In this document: positions 1 to 6,079 of the stretch, piece by piece
Numbering within the stretch: position 1 is the stretch's first letter
Layout of the letters: every line of letters begins with the position of its first letter
NCBI GenBank assembly: GCA_947457745.1
Contig: CANGWT010000018.1
Span: 1-17,496 of the forward strand
Length of the DNA: 17,496 nt
Origin: Burkholderiaceae bacterium
GTDB taxonomy: Bacteria > Pseudomonadota > Gammaproteobacteria > Burkholderiales > Burkholderiaceae
Reading direction: 5' to 3'
The notes under the pieces: model-generated
Database searches by the model: none
Told to the model about the DNA's origin: nothing
Seen by the model: only the letters and a program-made list of their open reading frames with translations
Made by a program: the position numbers and the translations under genes

Positions 1-3
1 CTA

Positions 4-40
4 GGCGCCCTACCCCCGGGGAAATGGCGCTTTGTAGGGC
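4..40. other. GC-rich inverted repeat upstream of prfC
   Basis: GCCCTAC at 7-13 and GTAGGGC at 34-40 form perfect 7-bp arms. The palindromes GGCGCC (4-9) and CCCCGGGG (14-21) lie in the same stretch. The segment is far more GC-rich than the A+T-rich spacers elsewhere in the window. It could be the terminator or the end of a gene to the left of the window, because there is little T-run on either side. I cannot assign it further. Confidence 0.3.
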
Positions 41-72
41 CCCAAGAGCAATTCTAAGAAGCTCTACCCGTC

Positions 73-78
73 TATAAT
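73..78 (+). promoter_or_regulatory. Possible -10 element for prfC
   Basis: A perfect TATAAT lies here, 25 nt before the inferred AUU start at 103. Transcription from it would begin at about 84-86, leaving a leader of fewer than 20 nt. No good -35 hexamer is visible 16-18 bp upstream, so the call is tentative. Confidence 0.35.
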
Positions 79-102
79 TCTGTCAATTAGATTAAGCGCA
101 GA

Positions 103-1737
103 ATTACCATCGATACCACTACCTCCAGCAGTCCCGGCGCAGAAGTTTTAAGACGCCGTAGCTTTGCCATCATCTCTCACCCAGATGCTGGTAAGACCAC
201 GCTTACTGAAAAACTCTTGCTATACGCGGGAGCGATTCAGATTGCGGGTAGTGTAAAAGCCCGTAAGGCTAGCCGACATGCGACCTCAGACTGGATGGAA
301 ATTGAGAAACAGCGTGGTATTTCTGTAGCCAGCTCAGTAATGCAGATGGAATATCGCGATTGCATTATTAATCTTCTAGATACCCCAGGCCACCAAGACT
401 TCTCCGAAGATACTTATCGTGTATTGACTGCGGTTGATTCTGCGCTGATGGTAATTGATGCTGCTAATGGAGTTGAGTCACAAACCTTGCGTTTGCTTGA
501 GGTCTGCCGAGCGCGCAACACGCCAATCGTGACCTTCATTAACAAAATGGATCGCGAAGTAAAGCCGCCTATGGAGCTCATGGACGAGATTGAAACTGCG
601 CTAGGTATTGAAGTGGTTCCTTTTACATGGCCAGTAGGTATGGGTAAATCCTTCGCTGGTGTGATTGATATTGCCCACTCTCAAATGCGCATGTTCAAGG
701 CAGGCGAAGATCGCATTACCGAAGATTCTCATGCAATTGTTGATATCAATGATCCCGCCCTAAAAGAGCGCCTCGGCACCGATCTTGAAAATGCACTTAC
801 TGAGGTAGATTTAATTAAAAATGCCATGCCCGCCTTTGACCGAGAAGCCTTTTTAGCAGGTCGTCAGTCACCGGTATTCTTTGGTTCAGCCATCAACAAT
901 TTTGGTGTACGTGAAATTCTCAATACCTTGGTAGAGCTTGCACCATCACCGGGATCACGCAAAGCTTTACAACGAGAAGTTAGTCCAGCAGAGAATAAAT
1001 TCTCTGCAGTGGTCTTTAAGATTCAAGCAAACATGGATCCAGCCCATCGAGATCGTGTTGCCTTCTTGCGCATTTGCTCGGGTCATTTTCAGCGCGGTAT
1101 GAAATTGAAGATATGTCGTAATGGCAAAGAGGTGCGCACCAATAATGCCCTATCCTTTTTGTCACAACGTCGAGATATCTTAGATGAGGCCTTCCCCGGC
1201 GACATTATTGGATTGCCAAACCATGGCCTACTCAGGCTGGGCGATACGCTCACCGAAGGCGAACAATTGCAATTCACAGGCTTACCATTTTTTGCGCCAG
1301 AAATTTTCCGCATGGTCGAGTCCGCAGATCCATTGCGCTCCAAGCAGTTGCGTACAGGCTTAATGCAACTTGGCGAAGAGGGTGCGATTCAAGTATTTCG
1401 TCCCATGACTGGTGGCACCATGTTGCTTGGGGCATTTGGGCAACTACAGTTTGAAGTGGTGAGCCATCGCCTGCAAACTGAATACGGGGCGGAAGTGCGC
1501 TTACTACCAGCACGTTATAACCTGGCTCGCTGGGTGAGCTCGGAAGATCCTGTAGCACTCAAAAAATTCATACAAGAGAATATTCACCGTATGGCCGAGG
1601 ATGTTGTGGGCGCTTCCGTATTTTTAGCTAGCCATAAATCCGAACTAGATGTTGCTCAACAGCGCTGGGAATCAATTCAGTTCCATGCTCTAAGAGAGCA
1701 TGCAGGCCTGATCTATCAATCAGACCTCGCTGGTTAA
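103..1737 (+). CDS. prfC: Peptide chain release factor 3 (RF3), probable non-AUG start
   Basis: Translation GTPase that recycles RF1/RF2 from the ribosome after peptide release; cytoplasmic. Seen: G1 loop SHPDAGKTT (residues about 25-33 if started at 103), the RF3-type QRGIS switch region, G3 DTPGH (about 93-97) and G4 NKMD (about 147-150), followed by the RF3-specific middle and C-terminal domains to a TAA at 1735-1737. Length would be about 544 residues, against 529 for E. coli RF3. The first standard start codon, TTG at 217, lies downstream of the P-loop codons and would remove the nucleotide-binding site, so it cannot give a working factor. Between the in-frame TAG at 88-90 and the P-loop there is no ATG, GTG, TTG or CTG; ATT at 103 (or ATC at 109, ATT at 91) is the only option. 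Shine-Dalgarno pairing upstream of 103 is weak. Converges with the lipoprotein gene at 1740 with a 2-nt gap. Confidence 0.93.
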   Translation: MTIDTTTSSSPGAEVLRRRSFAIISHPDAGKTTLTEKLLLYAGAIQIAGSVKARKASRHATSDWMEIEKQRGISVASSVMQMEYRDCIINLLDTPGHQDFSEDTYRVLTAVDSALMVIDAANGVESQTLRLLEVCRARNTPIVTFINKMDREVKPPMELMDEIETALGIEVVPFTWPVGMGKSFAGVIDIAHSQMRMFKAGEDRITEDSHAIVDINDPALKERLGTDLENALTEVDLIKNAMPAFDREAFLAGRQSPVFFGSAINNFGVREILNTLVELAPSPGSRKALQREVSPAENKFSAVVFKIQANMDPAHRDRVAFLRICSGHFQRGMKLKICRNGKEVRTNNALSFLSQRRDILDEAFPGDIIGLPNHGLLRLGDTLTEGEQLQFTGLPFFAPEIFRMVESADPLRSKQLRTGLMQLGEEGAIQVFRPMTGGTMLLGAFGQLQFEVVSHRLQTEYGAEVRLLPARYNLARWVSSEDPVALKKFIQENIHRMAEDVVGASVFLASHKSELDVAQQRWESIQFHALREHAGLIYQSDLAG

Positions 1738-1739
1738 AT

Positions 1740-1985
1740 CTAGCGTGGATTTGATTGTGGCCAGTTGCAATCAAATATTGCAAGTAACATAGTATCGCTT
1801 TTTCTAAACGATGCAGTCTTCCCATATTGCGCACAATAAGCCTTGGCTTTTGGTGTTAGCGATGCAATTGATTCCCCATCACTATTTAGAAAGGCCCCAT
1901 GATTCGAATCTGATGCATCGGTATAAATCGCGGCGCAAGCATTTAAGCCCACTATGCTCAGCAATAAAATATATTTGAGATGCAT
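1740..1985 (-). CDS. Small lipoprotein, unknown function
   Basis: An 81-residue protein with a lipoprotein signal: short basic start (MHLKY), hydrophobic segment ILLLSIVGL, then lipobox LNAC with the acylated Cys at about residue 17. The mature part of about 65 residues contains two further cysteines (in KAYCAQYG and FDCNWP) that could form a disulfide in the periplasm. Start ATG at 1983-1985 has an AGAAG-type ribosome site about 12 nt upstream. It matches no family that I recognise. Its 3' end abuts prfC tail to tail. Confidence is moderate because it is short, but the lipobox is clean. Confidence 0.65.
   Translation of the reverse strand: MHLKYILLLSIVGLNACAAIYTDASDSNHGAFLNSDGESIASLTPKAKAYCAQYGKTASFRKSDTMLLAIFDCNWPQSNPR
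1749..1776. terminator. Inverted repeat just after prfC, possible terminator
   Basis: ATTTGATTG (1749-1757) and CAATCAAAT (1768-1776) form a perfect 9-bp stem with a 10-nt loop, 12 nt after the prfC stop. It lies inside the last codons of the convergent lipoprotein gene. No T-run follows, so it may slow or protect RNA ends rather than act as a classical Rho-independent terminator. Confidence 0.4.
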
Positions 1986-2036
1986 TATAAAAATCTTCTT
2001 AAATAATAAAGATATGGATGTGCCTATAGCTTAAGG

Positions 2037-2081
2037 CTATTGACTAGCTTTGAAGTAGTTTTATTTGCTCATAGTCAATAG
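2037..2081. repeat. Perfect 10-bp inverted repeat in an intergenic region
   Basis: CTATTGACTA (2037-2046) and TAGTCAATAG (2072-2081) are exact reverse complements around a 25-nt A+T-rich loop. Each arm contains TTGACT, a -35-like hexamer, on opposite strands. It sits in the 231-nt gap between the divergent small lipoprotein gene (-) and small basic protein gene (+). It could be an operator pair or an RNA stem; no matching -10 boxes are convincing. Confidence 0.45.
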
Positions 2082-2216
2082 ATCAAAAGAAAATCTGCTC
2101 ACCGCCCGTAACACTTAACTGTTATTCTGATATGTGATCACTATTCCGCGCCCTACATAGGGGAGTCTACTGAGCAAGCTCAGAGGTTCATCATTCCAAG
2201 ACTCTAGGAAAAATAT

Positions 2217-2423
2217 ATGGCTGTTGGCCAAAATCAAAGAAATAGAAAAAACGACCCCATGGTGAGCAAAACTGGCAAAGCCAAATTGGGGCCACTTAAC
2301 GTTACTCAACTCAGTAAATTGCTCGAATCCAGCACCAAGCCTAAAGAGAAAGCAAAGATTCAGAGGGCCCTCAATAAGCGCCCTCCGGTCACGGTACCCA
2401 CGGCGACTGCAGTCGTAGCCTAA
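2217..2423 (+). CDS. Small basic protein, unknown function
   Basis: A 68-residue protein rich in Lys, Arg, Gln and Asn at its N-terminus (MAVGQNQRNRKND) with a mid region NVTQLSKLLESSTKPKEKA and a short Ala/Val/Thr tail. ATG at 2217 is preceded by AGGAA at 2206-2210, a good ribosome site at normal spacing, and the gene is followed at once by a strong terminator, so it is very likely a real monocistronic gene. There is no signal peptide or membrane segment. The charge suggests contact with nucleic acid or the ribosome, but that is inference only. I do not recognise the family. Confidence 0.75.
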   Translation: MAVGQNQRNRKNDPMVSKTGKAKLGPLNVTQLSKLLESSTKPKEKAKIQRALNKRPPVTVPTATAVVA

Positions 2424-2428
2424 GTACT

Positions 2429-2454
2429 AAGCCCCGAAATTACCGGGGCTTTTT
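2429..2454 (+). terminator. Rho-independent terminator
   Basis: AAGCCCCG (2429-2436) pairs with CGGGGCTT (2444-2451) around a 7-nt loop, followed by a T-run. It ends the small basic protein transcript and separates it from the MOSC operon. Confidence 0.85.
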
Positions 2455-2475
2455 CTTATGTAATATGCTGTCACC

Positions 2476-2982
2476 ATGAAAGCATCCCCTCAAATTCACT
2501 CAATTTATATTGCCGCCCGAGCGGGCGAGTTGATGGTGCAGCCTGCACGAGCTGAGATTATTGCTGGCGAGGGTATTGTGGGGGATCGCTACGCACATGG
2601 TCGAGGTGCATTCTCTAAGTCCAAACTAAAAATACGCCATATTTCCCTCATTGCTCTCTCAGGCATAGAAAATGCTAATGGCCAATTGTGCGCTAAACAA
2701 CAGCCCCCTTTTAGTGAAGCTGATACCCGAAGAAATCTTGTGATCCAGGGAATTTCTGAGGAAGAGTTGAATGGTCTCGTTGGACAGATTTTCTATTTAG
2801 GAGGCATCGCATTCAAAGGCACTGAATTATGCGAGCCTTGTCAGCGACCTGCCAATTTACTAAAAAGGCCCGATTTCATGAACGCTTTTGAGAATAGGGG
2901 TGGTCTCAGGGCAGAAGCGCTAGACTCTGGAACCATTAGTAATGGCGATGTGCTCACATACTCATGTGACCAAGAAAAATGA
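2476..2982 (+). CDS. MOSC domain-containing protein
   Basis: A 168-residue protein that is essentially one MOSC (Moco sulfurase C-terminal) domain. Such domains are associated with molybdenum-cofactor or sulfur-carrier reactions, and some relatives (YiiM) reduce N-hydroxylated substrates. Seen: GEGIVGDRYAHG near residues 31-42, TRRN at about 84-87, and CEPC at 119-122, which holds the conserved MOSC cysteine, then the typical GGLRAEAL and SGTISNGDVL C-terminal pieces. ATG at 2476 has a poor ribosome site, and TAATAT about 10 nt upstream suggests a very short or absent leader. The stop overlaps the next start as ATGA (2979-2982). No molybdenum-cofactor genes are nearby, so the substrate is unknown. 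Confidence 0.88.
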   Translation: MKASPQIHSIYIAARAGELMVQPARAEIIAGEGIVGDRYAHGRGAFSKSKLKIRHISLIALSGIENANGQLCAKQQPPFSEADTRRNLVIQGISEEELNGLVGQIFYLGGIAFKGTELCEPCQRPANLLKRPDFMNAFENRGGLRAEALDSGTISNGDVLTYSCDQEK

Positions 2983-3374
2983 TTATTTATAGCGAGCACG
3001 CAAGCATTAGTCCAGAGCAGGCGATCGACCTCTATACCAGATCTACTCTCGGAGAGCGCCGCCCAATTGATAGCGTTGAAACTTTTGCAGCGATGCTTGC
3101 CAATGCAAACCTCACCATTTCCGCATGGGATGGTGAAAAGCTGGTTGGCATCAGCCGTAGCTTGACAGACTTTGCCTATGTGGCTTATTTAGCCGACCTT
3201 GCTGTAGATGAAGATTACCAGCGACAAGGAATAGGGAAGCAGCTCATTGAGAAAACTAAGGAGCGCCTAAGACCTGGCTGCATGATTGTGTTACTTGCAG
3301 CTCCAAAAGCAAATACCTACTATGAGCATCTAGGCTTTGAACACAACCCACGTGCTTGGGCTACGAAAAGATAA
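2979..3374 (+). CDS. GNAT family N-acetyltransferase
   Basis: A 131-residue single GNAT domain that transfers an acetyl group from acetyl-CoA to an unidentified amine. Seen: strand LAVDEDYQ followed by the pyrophosphate-binding loop QRQGIG (81-86), helix KQLIEKTKERL, and the motif-B-like NTYYEHLGFE near residues 112-121. The ATG overlaps the MOSC stop by ATGA, which indicates translational coupling. It ends 19 nt before the phosphatase gene, so the three form one operon. Confidence 0.88.
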   Translation: MIIYSEHASISPEQAIDLYTRSTLGERRPIDSVETFAAMLANANLTISAWDGEKLVGISRSLTDFAYVAYLADLAVDEDYQRQGIGKQLIEKTKERLRPGCMIVLLAAPKANTYYEHLGFEHNPRAWATKR

Positions 3375-3393
3375 TTCAACTTATTATTGCAAT

Positions 3394-4041
3394 ATGTCGA
3401 CCACAAAACTCTGCCTTATTCGTCATGGTGAAACTACCTGGAATGCTGAAAGACGCCTTCAAGGACATACCGATATTCCCCTGAATGCAAAAGGTATCCT
3501 GCAGGCTCGCCAAATGGCGCAAGCCCTCAAAAATTCAAAGCTCTTATTTGATGTTTTATATACCAGCGACCTTAAAAGAGCGGCCGACACTGCAAATGCT
3601 ATTGTTGAATTGTTTGGGTTGGAGGCAAGGGTAGATAACGCCTTACGAGAGCGTCATTTTGGCGCACTTCAGGGACTCTCAATTCAAGAAGCACCATTAT
3701 TACAGCCTGTAATTTGGCAAGCTCATATTGCTCGTGATTTAGAGCATGAGCTCGAAGGCGGTGAAAGCATTCAGCAATTTGCATTTCGTGTTCAAACTGT
3801 TTTAGACAAGATGCAAGAACAGCATTCAGGAAAAACGATTTTGCTTGTTAGTCATGGTGGTACGCTCGACATGATGTATCGAATTGCTAGCAGGCAAGCT
3901 TTAAGTGCTGAGCGGGTGGCTTCAGTACCCAATGCTTCATTAAATTGGATTACCCATCAGCAAGGCGAAGGCTGGTCAATCGAGAAATGGGCTGACACTC
4001 GCCACCTTGAAGGTTCCGCATTAGAAGGCGTTGACCTCTAA
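3394..4041 (+). CDS. Histidine phosphatase family protein (phosphoglycerate-mutase-like)
   Basis: A 215-residue protein of the 2H phosphatase/phosphoglycerate mutase branch, the group holding CobC, GpmB and PhoE-type enzymes. Seen: catalytic RHG at residues 10-12 (LCLIRHGETTWN), the GHTDIPLN turn, ERHFG with the usual acidic residue at about 86, and the second catalytic histidine in VSHGG (about 154). An upstream in-frame ATG at 3337 would add 19 residues that overlap the acetyltransferase gene and do not fit the family. The ATG at 3394, with RHG ten residues in, does. Last gene of the MOSC-GNAT-phosphatase operon. Exact substrate is not readable from sequence. Confidence 0.9.
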   Translation: MSTTKLCLIRHGETTWNAERRLQGHTDIPLNAKGILQARQMAQALKNSKLLFDVLYTSDLKRAADTANAIVELFGLEARVDNALRERHFGALQGLSIQEAPLLQPVIWQAHIARDLEHELEGGESIQQFAFRVQTVLDKMQEQHSGKTILLVSHGGTLDMMYRIASRQALSAERVASVPNASLNWITHQQGEGWSIEKWADTRHLEGSALEGVDL

Positions 4042-4044
4042 ATA

Positions 4045-4072
4045 AAAAATCACCCTTAGGTGATTTTTGCTT
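4045..4072. terminator. Bidirectional Rho-independent terminator
   Basis: AAAAATCACC (4045-4054) and GGTGATTTTT (4059-4068) form a perfect 10-bp stem with a CTTA loop. T-runs lie on both strands. It serves the + strand operon ending at 4041 and the - strand gene ending at 4086. Confidence 0.88.
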
Positions 4073-4085
4073 TTGTAGAAAAGGC

Positions 4086-4325
4086 TTACTTTCTGATGTG
4101 GGCATGGCGGGCGGCATCTTGTGACATGCCATCACCTTTAGGCTTACCTTCAAGCGCCTCTTTTTCAGCGGTAATTTCTTTACGGCGCTCTTTACATGAA
4201 CCTGCGATCTCTTGCAAAGCTTTACGAGCCCTTGCTGCAGAAGCTTTAACTCCTTTTCCATGGAACTTTTCATTCTCTGATTGGTACACCTCAAATGCAG
4301 CTATTAGCTTGTCATGATGGGACAT
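4086..4325 (-). CDS. Small charged helical protein, Hc1 histone H1-like
   Basis: A 79-residue, almost wholly charged helical protein. The stretch KGVKASAARARKALQEIAG and the following CKERRKEITAEKE resemble, from memory, the N-terminal helical part of chlamydial Hc1 (histone H1-like) and its bacterial relatives, in which a KGxKAxAxRxR pattern recurs. The lysine/proline-rich DNA-binding tail of full Hc1 is missing; the C-terminus is only GKPKGDGMSQDAARHAHIRK. It would act in the cytoplasm, possibly in nucleoid binding or translation-associated processes, but that is inference. Start ATG (4323-4325) has a strong AAGGA ribosome site. It faces the phosphatase operon across a shared terminator. 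Confidence 0.78.
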   Translation of the reverse strand: MSHHDKLIAAFEVYQSENEKFHGKGVKASAARARKALQEIAGSCKERRKEITAEKEALEGKPKGDGMSQDAARHAHIRK

Positions 4326-4397
4326 ATTTTTCCTTATAAATGATTGAAATAATCGACTTAAGAAACACTTTAACCCAATATATTGAAATCACTTTAT

Positions 4398-5150
4398 TTA
4401 TTGTGTCCAGCGATCAATAATGGCTTTTAACTTTTCTGCTCCGAGCTCAGTAAGGTACAGGTTGAAGTCATCACGTAGTTTAGAGTCTTTTTTGAATGCA
4501 AACCCAAGATTATCAAATCCCACAACTTGGTAGCTGCTACTAACTGGGAGATTTAAGCTTTTTTGGTAATTAACCAGCATCACGTTATCAACAAAAACTA
4601 AATCTACATTACCGTTTTGCAATGCAATTAAGGCTTCGGTTGGCGATGGGTACAGCTTTACCTGCTCAACTGAATAATAGCCTTTTGGCTGTAATTCGTT
4701 TTTCACATAATCATCAAATACGCTTCCTGTTGGATAGGCAATAGTATATTTACTGAGCTGTGATAAATCAGTTATTTTGATATTACGGTTTTTTAGACCA
4801 ATCAACTGCCAGGTACTGGTGAAGTATGGGTTGGAAAAATCCATCACTTCTTTGCGTTTGTCTGTAATAGAGATTCCAGAGAATGCAACATCAGCCTGGC
4901 CACTGCTTACCGCACCTAGCATTCCAAGCCAATCATAAGCAGTTACTTTAAATGTACAGCCTCGCGACTTGCAGTAAGCCTCAAATATATCTAAGTCTAT
5001 GCCTGAATATTTCCCATCTTTTTCAAAAAGCATTGGGGGAATGGCGGGTGATATTGCAACCTTAATTAGGCTGGATGGATCCTCTTTAGAGCATCCACCA
5101 AGAAGAAGTAGGCTTACCAATAAAGCAGTAATGATGCGTTCAAGTCTCAT
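4398..5150 (-). CDS. Periplasmic substrate-binding lipoprotein (amino-acid ABC type, SBP family 3)
   Basis: A 250-residue solute-binding protein, probably for a polar amino acid. Signal MRLERIITALLVSLLLLGGC carries a lipobox LGGC with the acylated Cys at residue 20, so it is tethered to a membrane facing the periplasm. The fold is the family 3 pattern: KVAISPAIPPM, then YSGIDLDIFEAYCK, WLGMLGAVSSGQADVAFSGISITDKRKEVMDFSNPYF, the hinge-crossing LIALQNGNVDLVFVD, and a C-terminal FNLYLTELGAEKLKAIIDRW. A TTG at 5201 would add 17 residues ahead of the signal peptide; ATG at 5150 gives a proper signal and is preferred. No permease or ATPase gene is nearby, so it is an orphan that works with a transporter elsewhere or acts as a sensor. 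Confidence 0.88.
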   Translation of the reverse strand: MRLERIITALLVSLLLLGGCSKEDPSSLIKVAISPAIPPMLFEKDGKYSGIDLDIFEAYCKSRGCTFKVTAYDWLGMLGAVSSGQADVAFSGISITDKRKEVMDFSNPYFTSTWQLIGLKNRNIKITDLSQLSKYTIAYPTGSVFDDYVKNELQPKGYYSVEQVKLYPSPTEALIALQNGNVDLVFVDNVMLVNYQKSLNLPVSSSYQVVGFDNLGFAFKKDSKLRDDFNLYLTELGAEKLKAIIDRWTQ

Positions 5151-5275
5151 AACGTTTTCAAGATTAATTTGTATAAATGATCTTATCAAGAATTGAATCA
5201 AAAAATTCTATCAAAGTATTACTTTTTTACTTTCTAAGCCTGCATATTCTTTGTATCCCGTTTTGCATCAAGGCC

Positions 5276-5305
5276 AATAAAAAACCCCGCATACACGGGG
5301 CTTTT
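5276..5305 (-). terminator. Rho-independent terminator of the phasin gene
   Basis: CCCCG (5285-5289) and CGGGG (5296-5300) form the stem, flanked by AAAA and TTTT that extend it. On the minus strand a long T-run follows, so it ends the phasin transcript. Confidence 0.85.
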
Positions 5306-5325
5306 ACCTAGCTGCGATCCACTAA

Positions 5326-5883
5326 TTACTTGGCGCGACTTTTTGCTTCCTTAGGAGTCTGGCTGAATTGACCCTGTGCGCTTTTCATTGCTGTTTCTAC
5401 ACTTTTTTCGAAATTTGCAAAAGCATCTTGAGTGCTTGAACGTACTTGGTCAAAGTTTTGCATCGCCGTATTGAATGCGGAGGTAAAGGCACTGACATAT
5501 GCCTCTGTCCCGGCAGGAGCCTTTGATGTAGCGGCAGCCACAAAACTCTTCAGGTCATCCTGTGATTGATCGATAGCTGCCTCTACAGCCTCAACCAGCT
5601 CCTGGTTTCCGCGACGCAACACTGCAGCCACTTTTTTCTGATAGGCAGCCACTTCAGCAACGGCCTCTTGTACTTCTGGGCTTTGCAAGAGGTCTAATGC
5701 TGCTTTTGCATCTTTACCCTTCATTAACTCAGCAGCCTTAACTTGTGCATTTGCCACTGCTTGTTGTGCAGCCTGGTAATTGATTTCAGCTAACTCTTGA
5801 GCATTTTCAAGGGCAGTTTGGCCCAGTGCGCGTGCGCTTTCTACGGATTTTGTTTGATTTTCTGCAAATTGGTTTTTGAACAT
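5326..5883 (-). CDS. Phasin family protein (PHB granule-associated)
   Basis: A 185-residue, Ala/Gln/Glu-rich amphipathic helical protein of the phasin family, which coats polyhydroxybutyrate granules in the cytoplasm and controls their number and size. Seen: phasin start MFKNQFAENQTKSVESARALGQTALENAQELAEINYQAA split by short turns, the central QSPEVQEAVAEVAAYQKKVAAVLRRGNQELVEAVEAA, and a second helical part ending in a Lys/Arg tail. There is no signal peptide or membrane helix. ATG at 5881-5883 has a strong AAAGGA ribosome site. Expression is probably PHB-responsive: the promoter at 5921-5949 is flanked by two TGC-N3-GCA palindromes. It has its own terminator and is monocistronic. No phaC or phaR gene is in the window. 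Confidence 0.93.
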   Translation of the reverse strand: MFKNQFAENQTKSVESARALGQTALENAQELAEINYQAAQQAVANAQVKAAELMKGKDAKAALDLLQSPEVQEAVAEVAAYQKKVAAVLRRGNQELVEAVEAAIDQSQDDLKSFVAAATSKAPAGTEAYVSAFTSAFNTAMQNFDQVRSSTQDAFANFEKSVETAMKSAQGQFSQTPKEAKSRAK

Positions 5884-5906
5884 GGTTTTTCCTTTAATTG
5901 TTTATT

Positions 5907-5921
5907 TGTTGCACTGCATCA
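5907..5921. promoter_or_regulatory. Probable PhaR-type operator 1, over the phasin start site
   Basis: TGTTGCA-C-TGCATCA is a near-perfect palindrome with a TGC-N3-GCA core. On the minus strand it directly follows the -10 box, so a bound repressor would cover the transcription start. TGC-N3/4-GCA type operators have been described for PhaR repressors (recalled, not checked). It shares the pattern TGNTGCNNNGCANCA with operator 2. Confidence 0.6.
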
Positions 5922-5949
5922 TATTAATAGCTTATTTCGGGCTTAGCAA
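5921..5949 (-). promoter_or_regulatory. Phasin gene promoter
   Basis: On the minus strand the -35 box is TTGCTA (5949-5944), then a 17-bp spacer, then the -10 box TAATAT (5926-5921). The start site would be about 7 nt further, inside operator 1, leaving a leader of about 30 nt before the phasin ATG. Confidence 0.6.
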
Positions 5950-5957
5950 GGAAATTT

Positions 5958-5972
5958 TGCTGCAAAGCAACA
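5958..5972. promoter_or_regulatory. Probable PhaR-type operator 2, upstream of the phasin -35
   Basis: TGCTGC-AAA-GCAACA is a second 15-bp imperfect palindrome with a TGC-N3-GCA core. Its centre is 51 bp from the centre of operator 1, close to five helical turns, which would place two bound dimers on the same DNA face with the promoter between them. Confidence 0.55.
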
Positions 5973-6046
5973 TTTTTTCCTGGATCGCTTCCTATGGCCT
6001 CAATTAGCTACAAAGATCCGAGCATTCAGGCTAGATAAGCGCCTGG

Positions 6047-6069
6047 CGGGCAAAAATGTAATCTGCCCG
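6047..6069 (-). terminator. Hairpin after the peroxiredoxin gene
   Basis: CGGGCA (6047-6052) pairs with TGCCCG (6064-6069) around an 11-nt loop, 10 nt beyond the peroxiredoxin stop. The T-run on the minus strand is in the loop, not after the stem, so it is a weak terminator candidate. Confidence 0.4.
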
Positions 6070-6079
6070 AATTAAACAA

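Noticed and set aside
1089..1558. Two minus-strand frames inside prfC, and others antisense to clear genes (1628, 2115, 3599, 3950, 4060, 4999, 6873, 9967, 15756)
   Set aside because: They are antisense shadows of strongly supported genes, with no ribosome site or family match.
217..1737. prfC starting at TTG 217
   Set aside because: This start lies after the P-loop codons (SHPDAGKTT, about 172-201), so the product would lack the GTP-binding site. The protein-like frame clearly extends upstream to about 103.
2132..2145. CRP-like site around GTGATCAC at about 2136
   Set aside because: The half-sites TGTGA and TCAC abut without the 6-bp spacer of a CRP site; it is just a short palindrome.
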